Source: Quercus robur (Eukaryota > Streptophyta > Magnoliopsida > Fagales > Fagaceae). Taken from it: a DNA stretch of 64,000 nt. The stretch covers positions 17,674,857 to 17,738,856 of the forward strand of contig NC_065545.1 in the NCBI RefSeq assembly GCF_932294415.1, read 5' to 3'. Numbering within the stretch: position 1 is the first letter of the stretch; each line of letters opens with the position of its first letter. Below the pieces are notes generated by a model that saw only the letters and a program-made list of their open reading frames with translations, did not search any database and was not told the origin of the DNA. Both the position numbers and the translations under genes were made by a program. Below are positions 9,974-22,600 of this stretch, piece by piece.

Positions 9974-12139
9974 ACGAGAACATTCTTCAGGAGGTTTGGT
10001 GTAATGCCCTTGTAAAAACCTCGAACACCCTCGAACCTATAAGCCCCAACAGAATAAATTAGCCTCATAGATGAGGAAATGTCTTAAGTTTATAATGAAA
10101 GTAAGAATGTCTAAAAACCTAAATCAAGTTTGTTACTCACTAGGGTGAGCCAAAATCTCCCACCTTCACAACTTGAGATCATTAGCTCTTTATTTTCTTA
10201 TAGCATTTGTGAGAAAATGCACAGATTTAGTATTTTGCTTATAGAAAAATCAGCTCATCTGATCTTCGTTGGAGCAACAAGTGCTCAGTGGACAGTGGAG
10301 GGTTTCTTTTTGGCATTGTCAAGTTTTCTTGTAAAGGATATGGACTACTAAAATTCATGTTAACAGTCCCAAAGGGGGGGGGGGTGGGGCATGGTGGTTT
10401 TAATCCAAGGAAATTTATCACCCATTTATATGGTGACTAGAATTCCTTAATTTAGTTAATCTTTCATTTTGATTGGTTTGAATTCTTTTTAGTGCAGTGA
10501 GTTCACTATCGTAAAGTCATTGTACTTTTATTATCAATAAAGTTTGTTATAACCTATCAAAAAATAATAATTATGGTGACTGGAATTTCGACAAAATGGA
10601 TCCACTATAGACCAAAGTAGAGAATAGTAATTTATTCACCAAGATTATATAACCTCAATCGCCAAGCTGTTAAGCATGACCAATTTTCCTACAATTTACA
10701 AAAGAGCAATGTGTTTGCACACCAGTTAGAGCTTTCCTTCTTTGGCTATGAAAATTAAATCTGGGCTAAATACTTACCGTGCAGTTTCCTTCACAACATG
10801 CCAGCAATCCATGTATCTTGGAATTCCATCACTACTAAGTCTTTGCTGCAGAGGGAAACAGATATGACCAAATTCCAACCATTAATAAAAAATAAAAATT
10901 TCACTAAAGGCTATGCAGTATTTCAAGGGGAAACGTTAATAGTTATGATGAATGGATTGGTCATCTTCCTTCAATATGTTTGATAATTACACAACATATA
11001 CAGAGACAAAAAGGAATGAAAGGGTCACGATGTCAAACCTGCAATCGAGCTCTTACAACCTGGAAATCAAAGTCACCCAACCATATAAGAAGCAATGATC
11101 AACTAACAAATGAAATCAACAATTCATGGTCTAACACAACCAAGACAAATGCCTACTTGGAATGGAAGAACAACATCAATTTTAGAGGATGCACCCAGAA
11201 CAGCATAATCCTCTAAATTCTGGGAAAAAAATTTGTAGACTGTAAGAATTAATATACCATCAAACATTCATATCAGAGATACAAACACCACCCAATTAAT
11301 AATATCACAAAGCAAACAATTATACTCCTGGAACTATGCATAACTTATAGAGTTTTAAAAGCAATGCAAAAGCCTACACTTAACTCCAATGAGTCTTTCT
11401 TAACTTAAAATACTCCTCGTATACAATACTCAAAATGCCCCATGTTCCAAATGCTTTAGATAAATAATAGTGGACATTAAAACTTATTGTGCCTTATATG
11501 TTGATAAGTGGAGTAATAATACAGATAAATAACGATGAAGTATGATATAAATTCCCAAGAGAACATACTTGTCATACTCCTATACACTTAGAGGGCACTA
11601 GCCATACTACCAAAATTCTTCGATTATTAATACTCCTATATACTTATTTTTCTTTAAAAAAAAAAGGATGGAATCTTAGTTATGGACAGGAGATCCATTC
11701 AGACAGATGTGTGACATGGGCAAGAAGATATATCCAAGTTATCATGCATCTCACCCTAGTAGATTTTGTTAAGATTATATCCACCCACATCAAGGCCAAA
11801 TGACCATTGGCATAGCAAATGCTAGCAGAAACAAACTAAAATCCACTATACAATCCTGCATGTACACACCCTATCCGGTCCAATAATAGAACCACAGATT
11901 CAACATACAGATTTCTATTAGTGACATCTCTCCATTAAACTAGGACTTGAGTTATCAAGAACATGACAGGACAGGAAATTTCCAGATTTTCCAAAAGGGA
12001 GTAAGGGACCCATTTGTCAATGCAAAAGTGTACATTGATACTTCTAGTATACGCACATTTATACAGTTATGCATACCCAAATTCCAAAGAGCATTAGTTG
12101 TAGTGACTTACCAAGAGTTTATCATCACTTTCAGATTCC
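9974..12139 (-). pseudogene. Mitochondrial-carrier fragment (folate-transporter-like) inserted in ABCC exon
   Basis: Five exon pieces appear in order on the minus strand with GT-AG introns: ESDDKLL (12139-12112), LEDYAVLGASSKI (11219-11157), VVRARLQ (11059-11039), QRLSSDGIPRYMD to KETAR (10845-10778), and FEGVRGFYKGITPNLLKNV (10036-9974). The last two are the C-terminal repeat of a mitochondrial carrier family protein. The closest plant type I recall is the folate transporter FOLT1, which is an inference from memory. The N-terminal two thirds and the last segment are missing. The piece lies entirely within one ABCC exon and is bordered by CTTCTA repeats. The frames do not join at either edge, so no fusion protein is expected. 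Confidence 0.82.
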
Positions 12140-12145
12140 CTTCTA
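12140..12145. repeat. 6-bp direct repeat at right edge of the carrier-gene insert
   Basis: CTTCTA, partner of 9968-9973. Confidence 0.65.
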
Positions 12146-12745
12146 TTACTTCGGGGGCCTCACTAGGTATATGCATGTATTGATTTAGCCTTTCTATAGA
12201 AATGACATAATTTGGTAAAGTGCACTAATATTGAATTGAAAAGACTAGTGACGTGTTTAATGAAAGACCATAAGAAAGTGTCATTCTAATAAATCCTGCA
12301 ATAAAAGGAGAAATTGTTATAAAGAATCTAATACGCATGTTTTACAGCTCAATATAACTCCACAAGCTTGTTTAAAAAACCATCTCCAATAAATTGAATC
12401 ATCTATACAAGAACTGTAAATCGTTAAAGATAGAAAAAATAACTCTTCAAGGTAAAACTCACCAGAGCTAACAGTTCCGGGAGGAAGCCATGACCATGCA
12501 GAGTGCTAAAAAGGCAAGAACAACTGCACTAAGTGTTTCTAATCTTAGGATCAACCACTCATTTGCTACAAAACTATGGGAAAAAGGACTGGCATTTCTG
12601 TCAATCAGTTCAAGATTCTTTTAAAAGAATCGGTCTTCCTCCTCAAAAGCTCTTATAGTCATGGCGCCAAGCATTGTAGAGACTCGGATAAATGATTTGC
12701 TACAAAGGAGTTGGTTGTGCCATTAATCTGCATAAAATTCCTCAT

Positions 12746-13205
12746 CAAACTCTCTTACAACCCACTTTACTCTAGCTAACAACATATCAAAATACAAGAA
12801 AGTTTGGCTTCAAATGAATATCAGTCGAGGCATTTGTCCATTTGCAATCAAAAGTCCAAGCCCAAAAAAACTTCCTAATACATCAGTAAATACAATACAC
12901 CTTATGGGTTTTCTCTAAAATCTCAATTTGTTGACAACAAACACATTGAAAGCTAGTATTCTCCCCAAGCAATGATCCACAAATAGATGCACAGCCACCG
13001 AGATTCTCCCCAATTAGAACATTTTGCATGCTTATTCCAATCACCTATACACATGAAGAATAAGCACACAGGGACAATCAGGCTCAATGGCCTTTTCATG
13101 TCCACCATATATGAGCTCTAAAAAAAAGATACAACTTTAAAAGAAAAGTGAAACAGAAATATCCAGTCACCTATAGGCAGGAAGTATAAGCATACAGTAA
13201 GGCAT
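12746..13205. other. No gene recognised
   Basis: AT-rich sequence between the ABCC piece and the PMD stop. It could hold ABCC intron and the PMD 3' region. A loose duplication (aagaataagcacacaggg / aagtataagcatacagta) spans about 13050-13210. Confidence 0.4.
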
Positions 13206-14040
13206 TTAATGATCTTTTCGTTTCCGCCCATATGCGCTGACAGGTCTAATCTTACCTGTTTCATCAGACACAACAACATAATTAAATTAACATAATCAAT
13301 CAAATGCACAGTATAAGTAGCTCAAGAAGATGGGAAGTGTAGACGAAGTACATACCATCACCAGTCTCGCAATCGGGAGCATGCGCAAGCGGGCGTAACG
13401 ATCTCCGCAAACCCTCCATAGACTCCATGTCCTTAGCCAGTATTTGCTCAATCTGTACAGCCTCTTCGTGGGGGGTTGGAGATGAAGCTAACATGGTGGG
13501 GTCCACATGCACTAGAGGTGGGGTGGGCATGCCTGGTTTGGGGACAAATATGCATCCACCATCATCGGCAGATCCACTGAAAACTGTGGGCGACATACGA
13601 GGAGGGTCCTCATAGTCCATGCTAGCACCATGGGACGTAGTCTGGGCTGGAACAGTGCCCTCATGACCGGTGCTATGGAATGGCCCAGCACCAGCGCCAG
13701 ACGTGCATCGCGGTGTCCTGCCGCCGTTGTTAAACAATACCCAATCAATGCCAAGCCATGACTCTTTTGCACCTGAGTCATCCCCTTCCTCGTAGATGGG
13801 ATCCGGCTCGGTCGTACGACTGTGACCAGCTTGACCACCTCCACGATGTCCACCCGCACGAGACCCACCACTTTGCCCACCACGACCCGGGGCCTATGTA
13901 CCAATGTGAACTGCTTCTGCAAGCACATTTGCCAATTTAAGTCGGCCCAGCTCCTCCACAAGCTCTAATGTAAATGTAAGGTCATTGTGCATGTCAAAAC
14001 CTTCGTTGCACCTCTGTATAGACCTAATCATCATCCGAAC

Positions 14041-15159
14041 CTACAAAACAAGGGCGTCATAAAAGCAAGAACGCAGGTATGATGCAAAACTTGGATAAAT
14101 CTGTTCCAAAATCAAAAGAAAAAAGTAGTAAACATAGCTAATGAAATCCGTATATTACTTATAATTATTAAACATCTTTAAAAAGACAGCGTATAAAAAT
14201 AGGGGTTGGCCCCCCCGTGCAAAAATTTATAGTTCCACCCCAGCACTCAGGAATTTTTAGTTTCCTGTTATGTTTAACGCTATGCAATCTAAACATTGAG
14301 ATAATACTTCCGAAAAACACGTATGGTTGGTTGTACATAAGTTCAATCTTAGCATAAGTGAAAATATCTGAATTTCATTTGTGTATCTAGGCTTCACCAG
14401 AGTTACAACTCCATTAATATCATACTGCAATCAGGACACATATTTTGAAGTTATTATTTCCTAAGGTACACATTCAAATCCAATGAATTGAAAATATCAA
14501 ACGCAAGCTTAAAGTTTCAATTAAGGGAAGTATCATAAATTACAACATATATCATACTTGAATCTGGTAGTCCAGCACATCTCCTTGCTGCATACTTGCA
14601 AGATTTCAAATGACCTTTAAGTTGTTGGAAATTGCATTCTACCCATAGTTTAGTAAGGGACTTCCCAATCCTAGAGGTAATATCTATCAAGGAATATGTA
14701 ATTAGATTTCAGTCCTGGAGGTAAGGCTATCTAGTGTGACAATGAACTATCATGAAATGTGAATTTATCACTACTAAAAAGAGTTGCACCATCCATTTGA
14801 AATTACAAGCCAACCAAAAACAAAAAAAAAAAAAAAACAAAACAAAACAAAAAATAAAAGAATAAAACCCAACCCACCCTTTTTAAAATTTGAATGTAAT
14901 TATATGAACAAAGGTGTGGTCATCATTGGTCATTGCCAATTAACCATTCCTCACGCAAACAAATTGGATCAAGGCAAATTCAATTATTTATGAACAACTT
15001 AAATCATGCAGTATTTTTTGACTTTAAAACATAATGAAAGATAAACTCATAGAGATGTAACAACAATAATTATTGTGGAGTTTTGCATGCATGATAAAGC
15101 TGCTGAAGATATTTAATCGAACAATGGTTTCATCCATAAAAAATGAATTGTTGCCTCAC
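14041..15159. other. PMD intron, no other feature
   Basis: AT-rich intron between the 15558-15160 and 14040-13356 exons. It holds an A-rich tract at 14820-14865 and no recognised coding sequence. Confidence 0.6.
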
Positions 15160-16065
15160 CATGAGTTCCTAGTACGCAGACTCTGGTGTTATGTACCGCC
15201 TTGTGTTGCGATTGTACCACGTCATGTACTGAACAAGGTACGTATCATCACCGTCCAGGAGAGGGGACCCGTGAACTTCATTCTCTCGGTTGGCCCATTG
15301 CTGAATAAAGATAGCATGTTTTGCCTCCCAGTTCTTCTCCCATTTACCCTGGAGGGATATCTTGTGAAAGGTAGTCGACGTAACCACGACAAGTGGAACT
15401 AGTTGCTTCATCCCAAACTGACGGAGGACCCGCTCGGGATGATGCCCCTCCACTATCCAAAAGTATATCAATGGCACCTTGGCCCTCCAAATATGCTGTT
15501 CGGCAGTGCAATACGCAGGCAGGGAGCCTAGCGTATACGTGTACGGCTCCCATACAATCTGCATAAGTGAATTATGTTTGTGATAGTGAGACATCATACT
15601 AATTTAAGATTATGTTTGTGATATGTAATATGGAAAGCATGGAATTTCTTGCTTCTATTCATACACAAAATCTTCAAGGATTATTGGGCAGAAAGTAAAA
15701 GAATAGCAACATGGATCTGCAGAAAATATTAAAAGATCTAGGTTGACTGAGATCCACATTCCCCCATGTTCATATGCATAACATTCAAAGCTAAGTGACA
15801 CCATTAGATACTAGGGTTTTCAATCTGAACCAGACTTAAAGGAGGGTACTAGAGCATCCATATGGTTGTAAGATGAATCCAAGTTGATGATTTCGCAAAA
15901 GCTTTTTATCGTAATAGAAAACTTGTACTAGATTAATTGCATTAGTCATTAACAATGTTTCAATGAATGAGAACAAAATGACTATTAATCATTCTAACAC
16001 TAAACTAATTGTACTTAATTTTCTCTTGAAGCTATCAAAAATATGGAGGGAAGACATATATAAGG

Positions 16066-18196
16066 TCTGCTGAAGACATTGCATTTCAAGTAGCACTTTT
16101 TATTGCAAGAAATGGAAGCTATGTAAATTATTACATGGTATAATCCTCATCAAATACTGTTATCATATTTCTATCTAAATATATTTTCTTATATATTTTA
16201 GTGTTGGAAATTATGTGAGCCTTTTAGTTATCTGAAACTAATCATGTCAATGTCTAAAATTACATTCCTTATCTTAGTACCATGGTGGAACAAATTTTGT
16301 GGAACAAGCTCTGCAGTGTAAATCACAGCTTATTATGATCAAGCTTCTCTTGATGAATATGGTGAGTAGCATATGTTGCACGCTTCTAAAATTATATGAA
16401 TAAAGTAGTAATTAATAATTCACAACTTTTAATAATTTTAGGACTATTAAGGCAGCTCAAGCGGGGACAACTTAAGGAGTTGCATGATGCAATTAAATTG
16501 TGCTCTACAACTTTGGTGCAAGGAGCACGAACCAACTTTTCATTTAGGTCAACAACAAGAGGTAATGTGTCAAAAGTCTTTATGTTTTCTCATATATCAC
16601 TGATTAACACTTATTCGTTTCTTTAAACTTAGGCCATTGTTTTCCAAGAAGAAAATGGAGGCTGTGCGGCATTTCTTACTAACTATGCGAAATAGAATGT
16701 TACTGTACAAATTCAAAATATACCACTTGAATACGTAAATCGAAGTCGATCAATATTCTACTAGACTGTAAAAATATAACCTTCAATTTAGCAAAGGTAA
16801 TTTATAACTTACAATGTAACAATGTTTTTTGTAGAGCAATAACAATGTTTGTAATCCTGGATTCTAACAGTTAGAACAAGAAATACTAAATTGTCTACTT
16901 ATTAGGCAGAGCAATAACTATGGTTTTAAGCTCATAACATTTTATTAATTAATTACAAACTGTACAAGCTTAATTTTTATTTTTTTTTAATCAAATTTCT
17001 AGCATATATTGTTTGAGTTTTGAAAATATCATTTATATTCTAATATGCCTTGATTCCCTTGTTTTGAAAAGACCCATATTTGTCAAATTTATAGTAGGAA
17101 ATTTGTTGTTTAGAATTTAATTGATATCTTGTGAGTTTACAATCATTTGGCTTATATAAAGTCTTAACAAATATTGTTTTGAAATTTTTTCTTTTCTTTT
17201 GATGGCAAACTAAAAGTTCTATTTTCTCTTATCTTAAATAGGTTAAAACGGTGTATAATGACAAAATCAATAAATCAACACAAACTTTTGATTCAATTAG
17301 TAGCTGGAAAGAATTTAAAGATGTCATCATGAATTTCGAAGATGCATCATTAAAATCAAACGAATTACTTGAGCACACAAATACAACCAAAGACAAATCT
17401 GATTATCTTTGGTATACTCTTAGGTAAATTCATTTCTCATTGAATTATAACCAATTACATAATCCAATATGTGTGCCTTCTCTTCATTGCATCAGATTAA
17501 TGACATTTGTAACAACTGATGGAGTTTTTTTTGGTTGCAACACATGTTTGAACTCACTTTGTCTTGCACTAAACCAAGACTTCATGCTCAATCTTTTGCA
17601 CATGTTGCACATGCTTTTTTGAACAACATATACATAGGTAAGTTACTTATTCAGTTCAAACATATTGGAAAATGGACAATTTCTTCTTTCTTTTTTTTTT
17701 CTTTTTTTTTTTGGGTGTAAATCACAAACGTTTCCGTACATAATGAAGGATATAGCCAAATTCTACTTAATATATATATGACTAAATTTAAATATAACCC
17801 ATTGATCCAGCCCAACTTAACCTGACTCACTTGAGTCGGATTGCGTTGGTTTCTACACATGTAATGAGTTAGGAATTTCTCAACTTGACATGCTTAGGTT
17901 GAGTTGGAAAAAAACCCTTCAATCCAACCCAACTCGACCCATGCATATGTACACCCCTACTTTTGATAATAAGAAGTCTCCAAATATAAGGTTTTAAAAT
18001 TGTTGGATTATATAATATTTGTTTATGCTAGGTTAAAATAAAAGAATTGAAGCCTTTGATTTAACATTCAAGAATTTTTGAGTTTATGCTTGGTCGCATT
18101 CATGCAGGTGCTACAAATGGAAGTTCTAATGTGAAGTACTTCACGATGGACATTCCAATTGAGTTAAATGATGGGATGAAAATCCTAGTATCAAAC
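16066..18196 (+). pseudogene. Beta-galactosidase (GH35) multi-exon fragment in PMD intron
   Basis: GH35 enzymes remove terminal beta-galactosyl residues, in plants mostly from cell-wall polymers. Pieces in order: [18 protein letters not shown] to YYM (donor at 16138); YHGGTNF and, one frame over, YYDQASLDEYG (16278-16361); LLRQLKRGQLKELHDAIKLC (16442-16561); NGGCAAFLTNYAK and SISILLDCKNI (16633-16796); SISSWKEFKDVIMNFEDAS and TTKDKSDYLWYT (17242-17423); HAQSFAHVAHAFLNNIYIG (to 17637); SSNVKYFTMDIPIELNDGM (18108-18196). Introns are retained and the order matches the family, so this is a genomic copy of its middle-to-C-terminal part. Frameshifts and stops are present (AK stop N; frame break after GTNF). 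It lies antisense to the PMD gene between two of its exons and has no start or end of its own. Confidence 0.9.
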
Positions 18197-19615
18197 AAAA
18201 TGATGGGATGGAACCAATATTCTGAAATCAACTCATTCCTACAACAATCCAAGAATTCAAACTAAAATAAAAATAAAAACGTGGTCATGCAATTGAGGGA
18301 AACGAAAATAAAAACCTCAAATTGAGGACGTAAATTAACCGAATACCTGCTCTACCCGTAGTGTAGCTAGCGACGCTTGGTACGCAGTAGGGACATGTGT
18401 GGCATGCTCTGCGATGCATTTTGGCCCGCTCCACCTAGCAAACATGGGGTGTCGACAAATGCTCATTACTGAACTTTACATTTAACAAACTTTGCTTTAT
18501 ATTTCACATCCATATACTAAGCATTGATAAGTTTCTTTTGTTTGTTAGTTTGGCATATTTTTAATTATATCAAAGACACAAATAAAATGTAATATACTAT
18601 TACACATAAATAATTATTCCTAAGAGACATTTAGCTTGAATAACGAGAACTCAATGAACGTACCTAATGGCAAGGGGCCCTGAGTGCACTGGCAGTAGAG
18701 GCGGCCTCACAATAGGGCATAGTCGTGGGAACCTTGAATAGGCCCACAGCTACACCAACAAGAGTGCTCCTCCAATTTGCATCGCATCCTTCTTCGATGC
18801 ACCACAAAGTTGCCTATAGAGCCAGGCCAATGCTGCACTACCCCAACTATACCGTCTCGCATTGCTAATTGGGTTGAGCAATTGCAGAGGCAACAGTGAG
18901 ACCCAGTTCGCAAACTTGTCCATGAACAACAGGGCCCCCATCCGTACAAGTAGGTGGTAGCGGGCATATTGCTGCACGACTTCGTCACCAGCATCCGCAG
19001 CTGAGGGAGCGGCAAACTGTGCATCAAGCCACTTGTATTTTATCCTCGCCCCAGTAAGGGTAGACTTGTTTGAGTTTGGTATCACGGGCAGAGGTTCATG
19101 GCCTAACAACTCTCGGCACACCAAGTTCCATTGATGGTCTGTCCTCCCAGTGACAGGCAACCCATCCACCGGAATCCCCAGCATCACCTCGATATCTTGC
19201 AAGGTCAAACCCATTTCTCCATGGGGTAAGTGGAACGTGTGCGTTTCTGGACACCACCGCTCGACCAAGGCCGTGATCAAGGTGTGGTCAACCTCCATAT
19301 TAGGAACCTTGAATAAACCAGTCAAACCTACTGCATCTATGTGTTGCATGATACGTGGGTCTAGCCCACTGCGGCAATACATATTTATGGCGTCGAACCT
19401 TTATCATGCCAAGCAACTCCTGCACACGGACGAGTATTGTGTTAGGTAGTGCACATGAGGTAATTATAAAATAGACATGTATTAATAATACAACTACATA
19501 CCTCGTTGGCAGCGCGCTTCCAAAGCGGAGTTGACCGATGATCCGGTTGCTGGGTCAACTGGGTACAATTGTCGGGTCCAAGCTGCACTCTATCTAGTGC
19601 CTGCATATCTGACAT

Positions 19616-22600
19616 GGCAGCAAATAGATTGTTAGCAATTATCTGACAAGTAAACCACAATTAATATAAAATAAAAGCATGGATATAGTAAGACATATTA
19701 TGGCCCCAACAAGATTGTCAACATCACTTCTTACCCCCACTTAACATGCAATCCAAAAGCAATCAAATTAAAGCTTAAATAAATAAGAACTTGCCATAAT
19801 TTTACATAAAAACACTTCTTTTTTTCAATTATCTGTAATTGAAGTAAAAAAACAAACAAATGACTAATTAATGTGCTAAAAACTTGATTGATACCTGCAT
19901 GTTCAACATCTGAGCAATATTTAAATGTGATAGTTCTTTTTGGTGTATGATGTCTTTGAGAGTGATTTTAACAGGGAAAATATCAATTACAATTATTAGG
20001 AGCTGCATATGGAGGGAAGACATATTAAATTTAACCATGCAACACACAATATGTGATCTTCCCCCAAGGACATTTAAATTCAACTCTATGACTTATGACC
20101 TATGCAGCCACATAGTAAATATAAATTGCAAAAACTCAATGTTTAGGTATTCTATTCTCAAACCTGTTCAATCAAACATGGTCTTTTCAACAAAGTAACA
20201 CTCTCTATAAGGTCATCCTTGATAGCTCCCCGTTTTATGTCCTTTGTAATTGCCCGTTTACTATGGACCACTAAGATCCCTACAGCTACAAGTCATTTGG
20301 GCTCGAGTTCTCAACTTAATATCTAGAAACCTATACTAATTATTCTACATTTCTACCATTAGATATGTAAGCATACCATGACTCAGTTAGCCCATTTCCC
20401 TGCTTGTTAGGCCTATTTTCAATATTTTAGGAATTAATTCTACTCCATTGAACTGTGCTTGGTGAGTCGTTTTCAAATTTTAGGCTCATTTCCTTGCTTG
20501 CTGGGTCTATTTTACAAATTTTAGGAGTTAGTTCTAGATCCATTTATATGAGTATGGATCTAGTATTACCCTGTTCCACTGTATTAGCTATAAGCAATAG
20601 TCAATCAAAATGTACCAAACTCATTAAACCACAATGATGGAGTGAATGTTGTTTCCTAGAGTAAATGCATTCATTTTTTTCTTGAAGTTACTTGAGCAGT
20701 TTGATGTTCCAGTGAATATCATTTCTTGTTTAACAAAAGGGTGAAAAATTACATAGGATTCTCCTAAAAAAAAATTACATAATCAAAAGATTATAATCGC
20801 AAAGAGAGAAAATCAATAAAATCTACAACATAATGCATGTTATTTTCACCAAAGGGTGCAAGACCACTCGAACAAGAATCTCAAATTCACCGACTTCAAC
20901 CCAATAAGCTAAATAGTAAAATAAGTTAGCAAAAATAATATTTGCCAAACAGACTTTGTATATCAAGGCTTATCCATGAGCATTGCATAACTTTTAAGTA
21001 AAACTCTATTAGTAATTTTTTTTTAGATGCTTCATTTAATTTAATTTAAAAATAAATTTTAAAAACTGTTTAGATTATGAAACATGCTCACTACAGACCT
21101 TGCTCCAAATAACTCAATATTATGTGTGTGTATTACACTATTATAATTAAAGTTCTTTTATCATTAGCTCTTTAATTAAAAATTATTAACATAGTTAATT
21201 TATTTCATGCAAAAGTCTATAAAATTTTTAATAGACTCAGGTAATTTTGATATTATTAAAAAATTTTATATTTTATATTTACAGATAAACATTTTTATTT
21301 TAATAATATTACTTTTATACATATAATTAGTTTTAATAATATTAATAAAATATTATCTTTATCTATACATAATTTTTTATAGAAAATATCTACATATAAT
21401 TATATATAATTTTTAATTAATCTATGCATGGACATATTATTAGTAAACAAATAAAAATAAAATTAGTGGATACCAATCACATATATTACCTCAGCTTCTT
21501 TTTAGCACTTTCTCAAAAGGGAAAATTCAAACCAATTATCATGATTTGGAGATATATGTTTTACAAAAATTATTTTTAAAAAATTATAAAATCAATAAAT
21601 GCTAATTCTATTTAGCTTGCCCGTTTAGGAATTTTTTTAATTAAAAATGAGATAACATGTCTCGGACCCTGCCAATGACAAAATCTTTTACAGATATTTC
21701 ATACATTTAACTTTCAATCCTTGGTCAACATAAGGTTAAAAGTATTTTTATATTGATACATGCCCTTAGGGTAATTATTAATAAACTATTTAAAAGAATT
21801 TAAGTTATAACACCACTTTTATGAGAAATATAATCAACCGTCATAAAAACTAAATGCTTTTTTCTTGTCCTCTACAAAGTTCCTAAAAATGTATCCAAAA
21901 TCTAAGAAAATTTTTAAGTACTCCTAAAATACGAAGAAATGATACCCCCTCCTCTCGAATTTATTATGAACCCCACCATGAATTTAAAAAATGGACTCCT
22001 CAATGAATGTGAGAACAACACCCTTTTCTTTGCTCCGTTAACTTTTTCCTTATTATTTTTGTGCACCACCTAAAGAGCAGTTTACATGGAAGAGGCAGTT
22101 TACATATTTGTGCACCTAATAAAGAGGACCAAATTTTTCAAGAAAAACGGATCAAACATATATGCCTTAAAAAAACTGCCAAGAAACAAAATCCATAAAA
22201 TAAATTGAACAACTGACAAGATAACATTCAAACATTCAGGGGTAAAAAATGTGAAATCAAAAGAATATTTCAAGAGCTTTCATATTGCCCAAGAACAATA
22301 AAGATTCAACACTTCTACACCATACCCTTGCTACAAAAGTAAATCACAATTTTTCCTCACGTAGACAAACCATGAGTTAAAGTCTTTTCACTAACAATAA
22401 ATAGCAAGACATAATGAAAAATCAGTGTTTAGCATAAAAGAAGTTGCAAGCCGACAAACTAAAGACACTTTTTTTTTTTGATAACCAAGGCACTCGCATG
22501 TTGGGGAAAGAATAATGATTTCAATTGATAAAAACAGATTATTGCCTTATGTCCTCATATATAAAGATTCAAGAATTCTATGCACTCTGTTGCATAAGAA

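Larger units (their letters stand above)
9671..12745 (-). pseudogene. ABCC (MRP-type) transporter fragment, split by an insertion
   Basis: ABCC proteins are full-size ABC exporters, usually vacuolar or plasma-membrane. Reading the minus strand: INGTTNSFVANHLSES and EEDRFF then [13 protein letters not shown] (12740-12520); ALCMVM to a donor at 12463; an exon from 12295 with [26 protein letters not shown] and [13 protein letters not shown], ending at about 12146. The exon resumes at 9973 with [19 protein letters not shown] to a donor at 9909. The next exon, from 9835, reads [16 protein letters not shown] and includes Walker A (GRTGSGKTT), ending at [10 protein letters not shown] near 9671. This covers the end of TMD2 and the start of NBD2. 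There are internal stops (after EEDRFF; before CTLPNY) and frameshifts (near 12685 and in the ALCMVM exon). Introns are retained, so this was copied from genomic DNA. Confidence 0.88.
13206..19615 (-). pseudogene. Plant mobile domain (PMD) gene, transposon-type, broken
   Basis: PMD proteins are plant-specific; some are host silencing factors and many are carried by Mutator or Ty3 elements. Exons follow by GT-AG borders: 19615-19502 (MSDMQALDRVQLGPD, LTQQPDHRSTPLW), 19419-18664 (ALVERWCPETHTFHLPHGE, LQDIEVMLGIPVDG), 18434-18347 (SGPKCIAEHATHVPTAYQAS), 15558-15160 (IVEGHHPERVLRQFGMKQ, NRNTRRYITPESAY), 14040-13356 (RSIQRCNEGFDMHNDLTF and a Gly/Pro-rich tail), and a last exon ending KIRPVSAYGRKRKDH at 13206. 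The phases of the exons agree. It is broken by a frameshift near 19390, TAG at 18750-18752, TAG at 15169-15171 in place of Trp, and TAG at 13894-13896. The intron at 15559-18346 holds an antisense beta-galactosidase piece. A CT-rich stretch at 24641-24830 may be its distant 5' leader. Confidence 0.88.

Noticed and set aside
12455-12560. First read as another exon of the mitochondrial carrier
   Set aside because: The frame gives [19 protein letters not shown], typical of ABCC, collinear with the other ABCC pieces.
20455-20637. Plus-strand 60-codon frame (MLGESFSNFRLISLLAGSIL)
   Set aside because: Lies in a local AT-rich duplication with no recognisable family; chance ORF is more likely.
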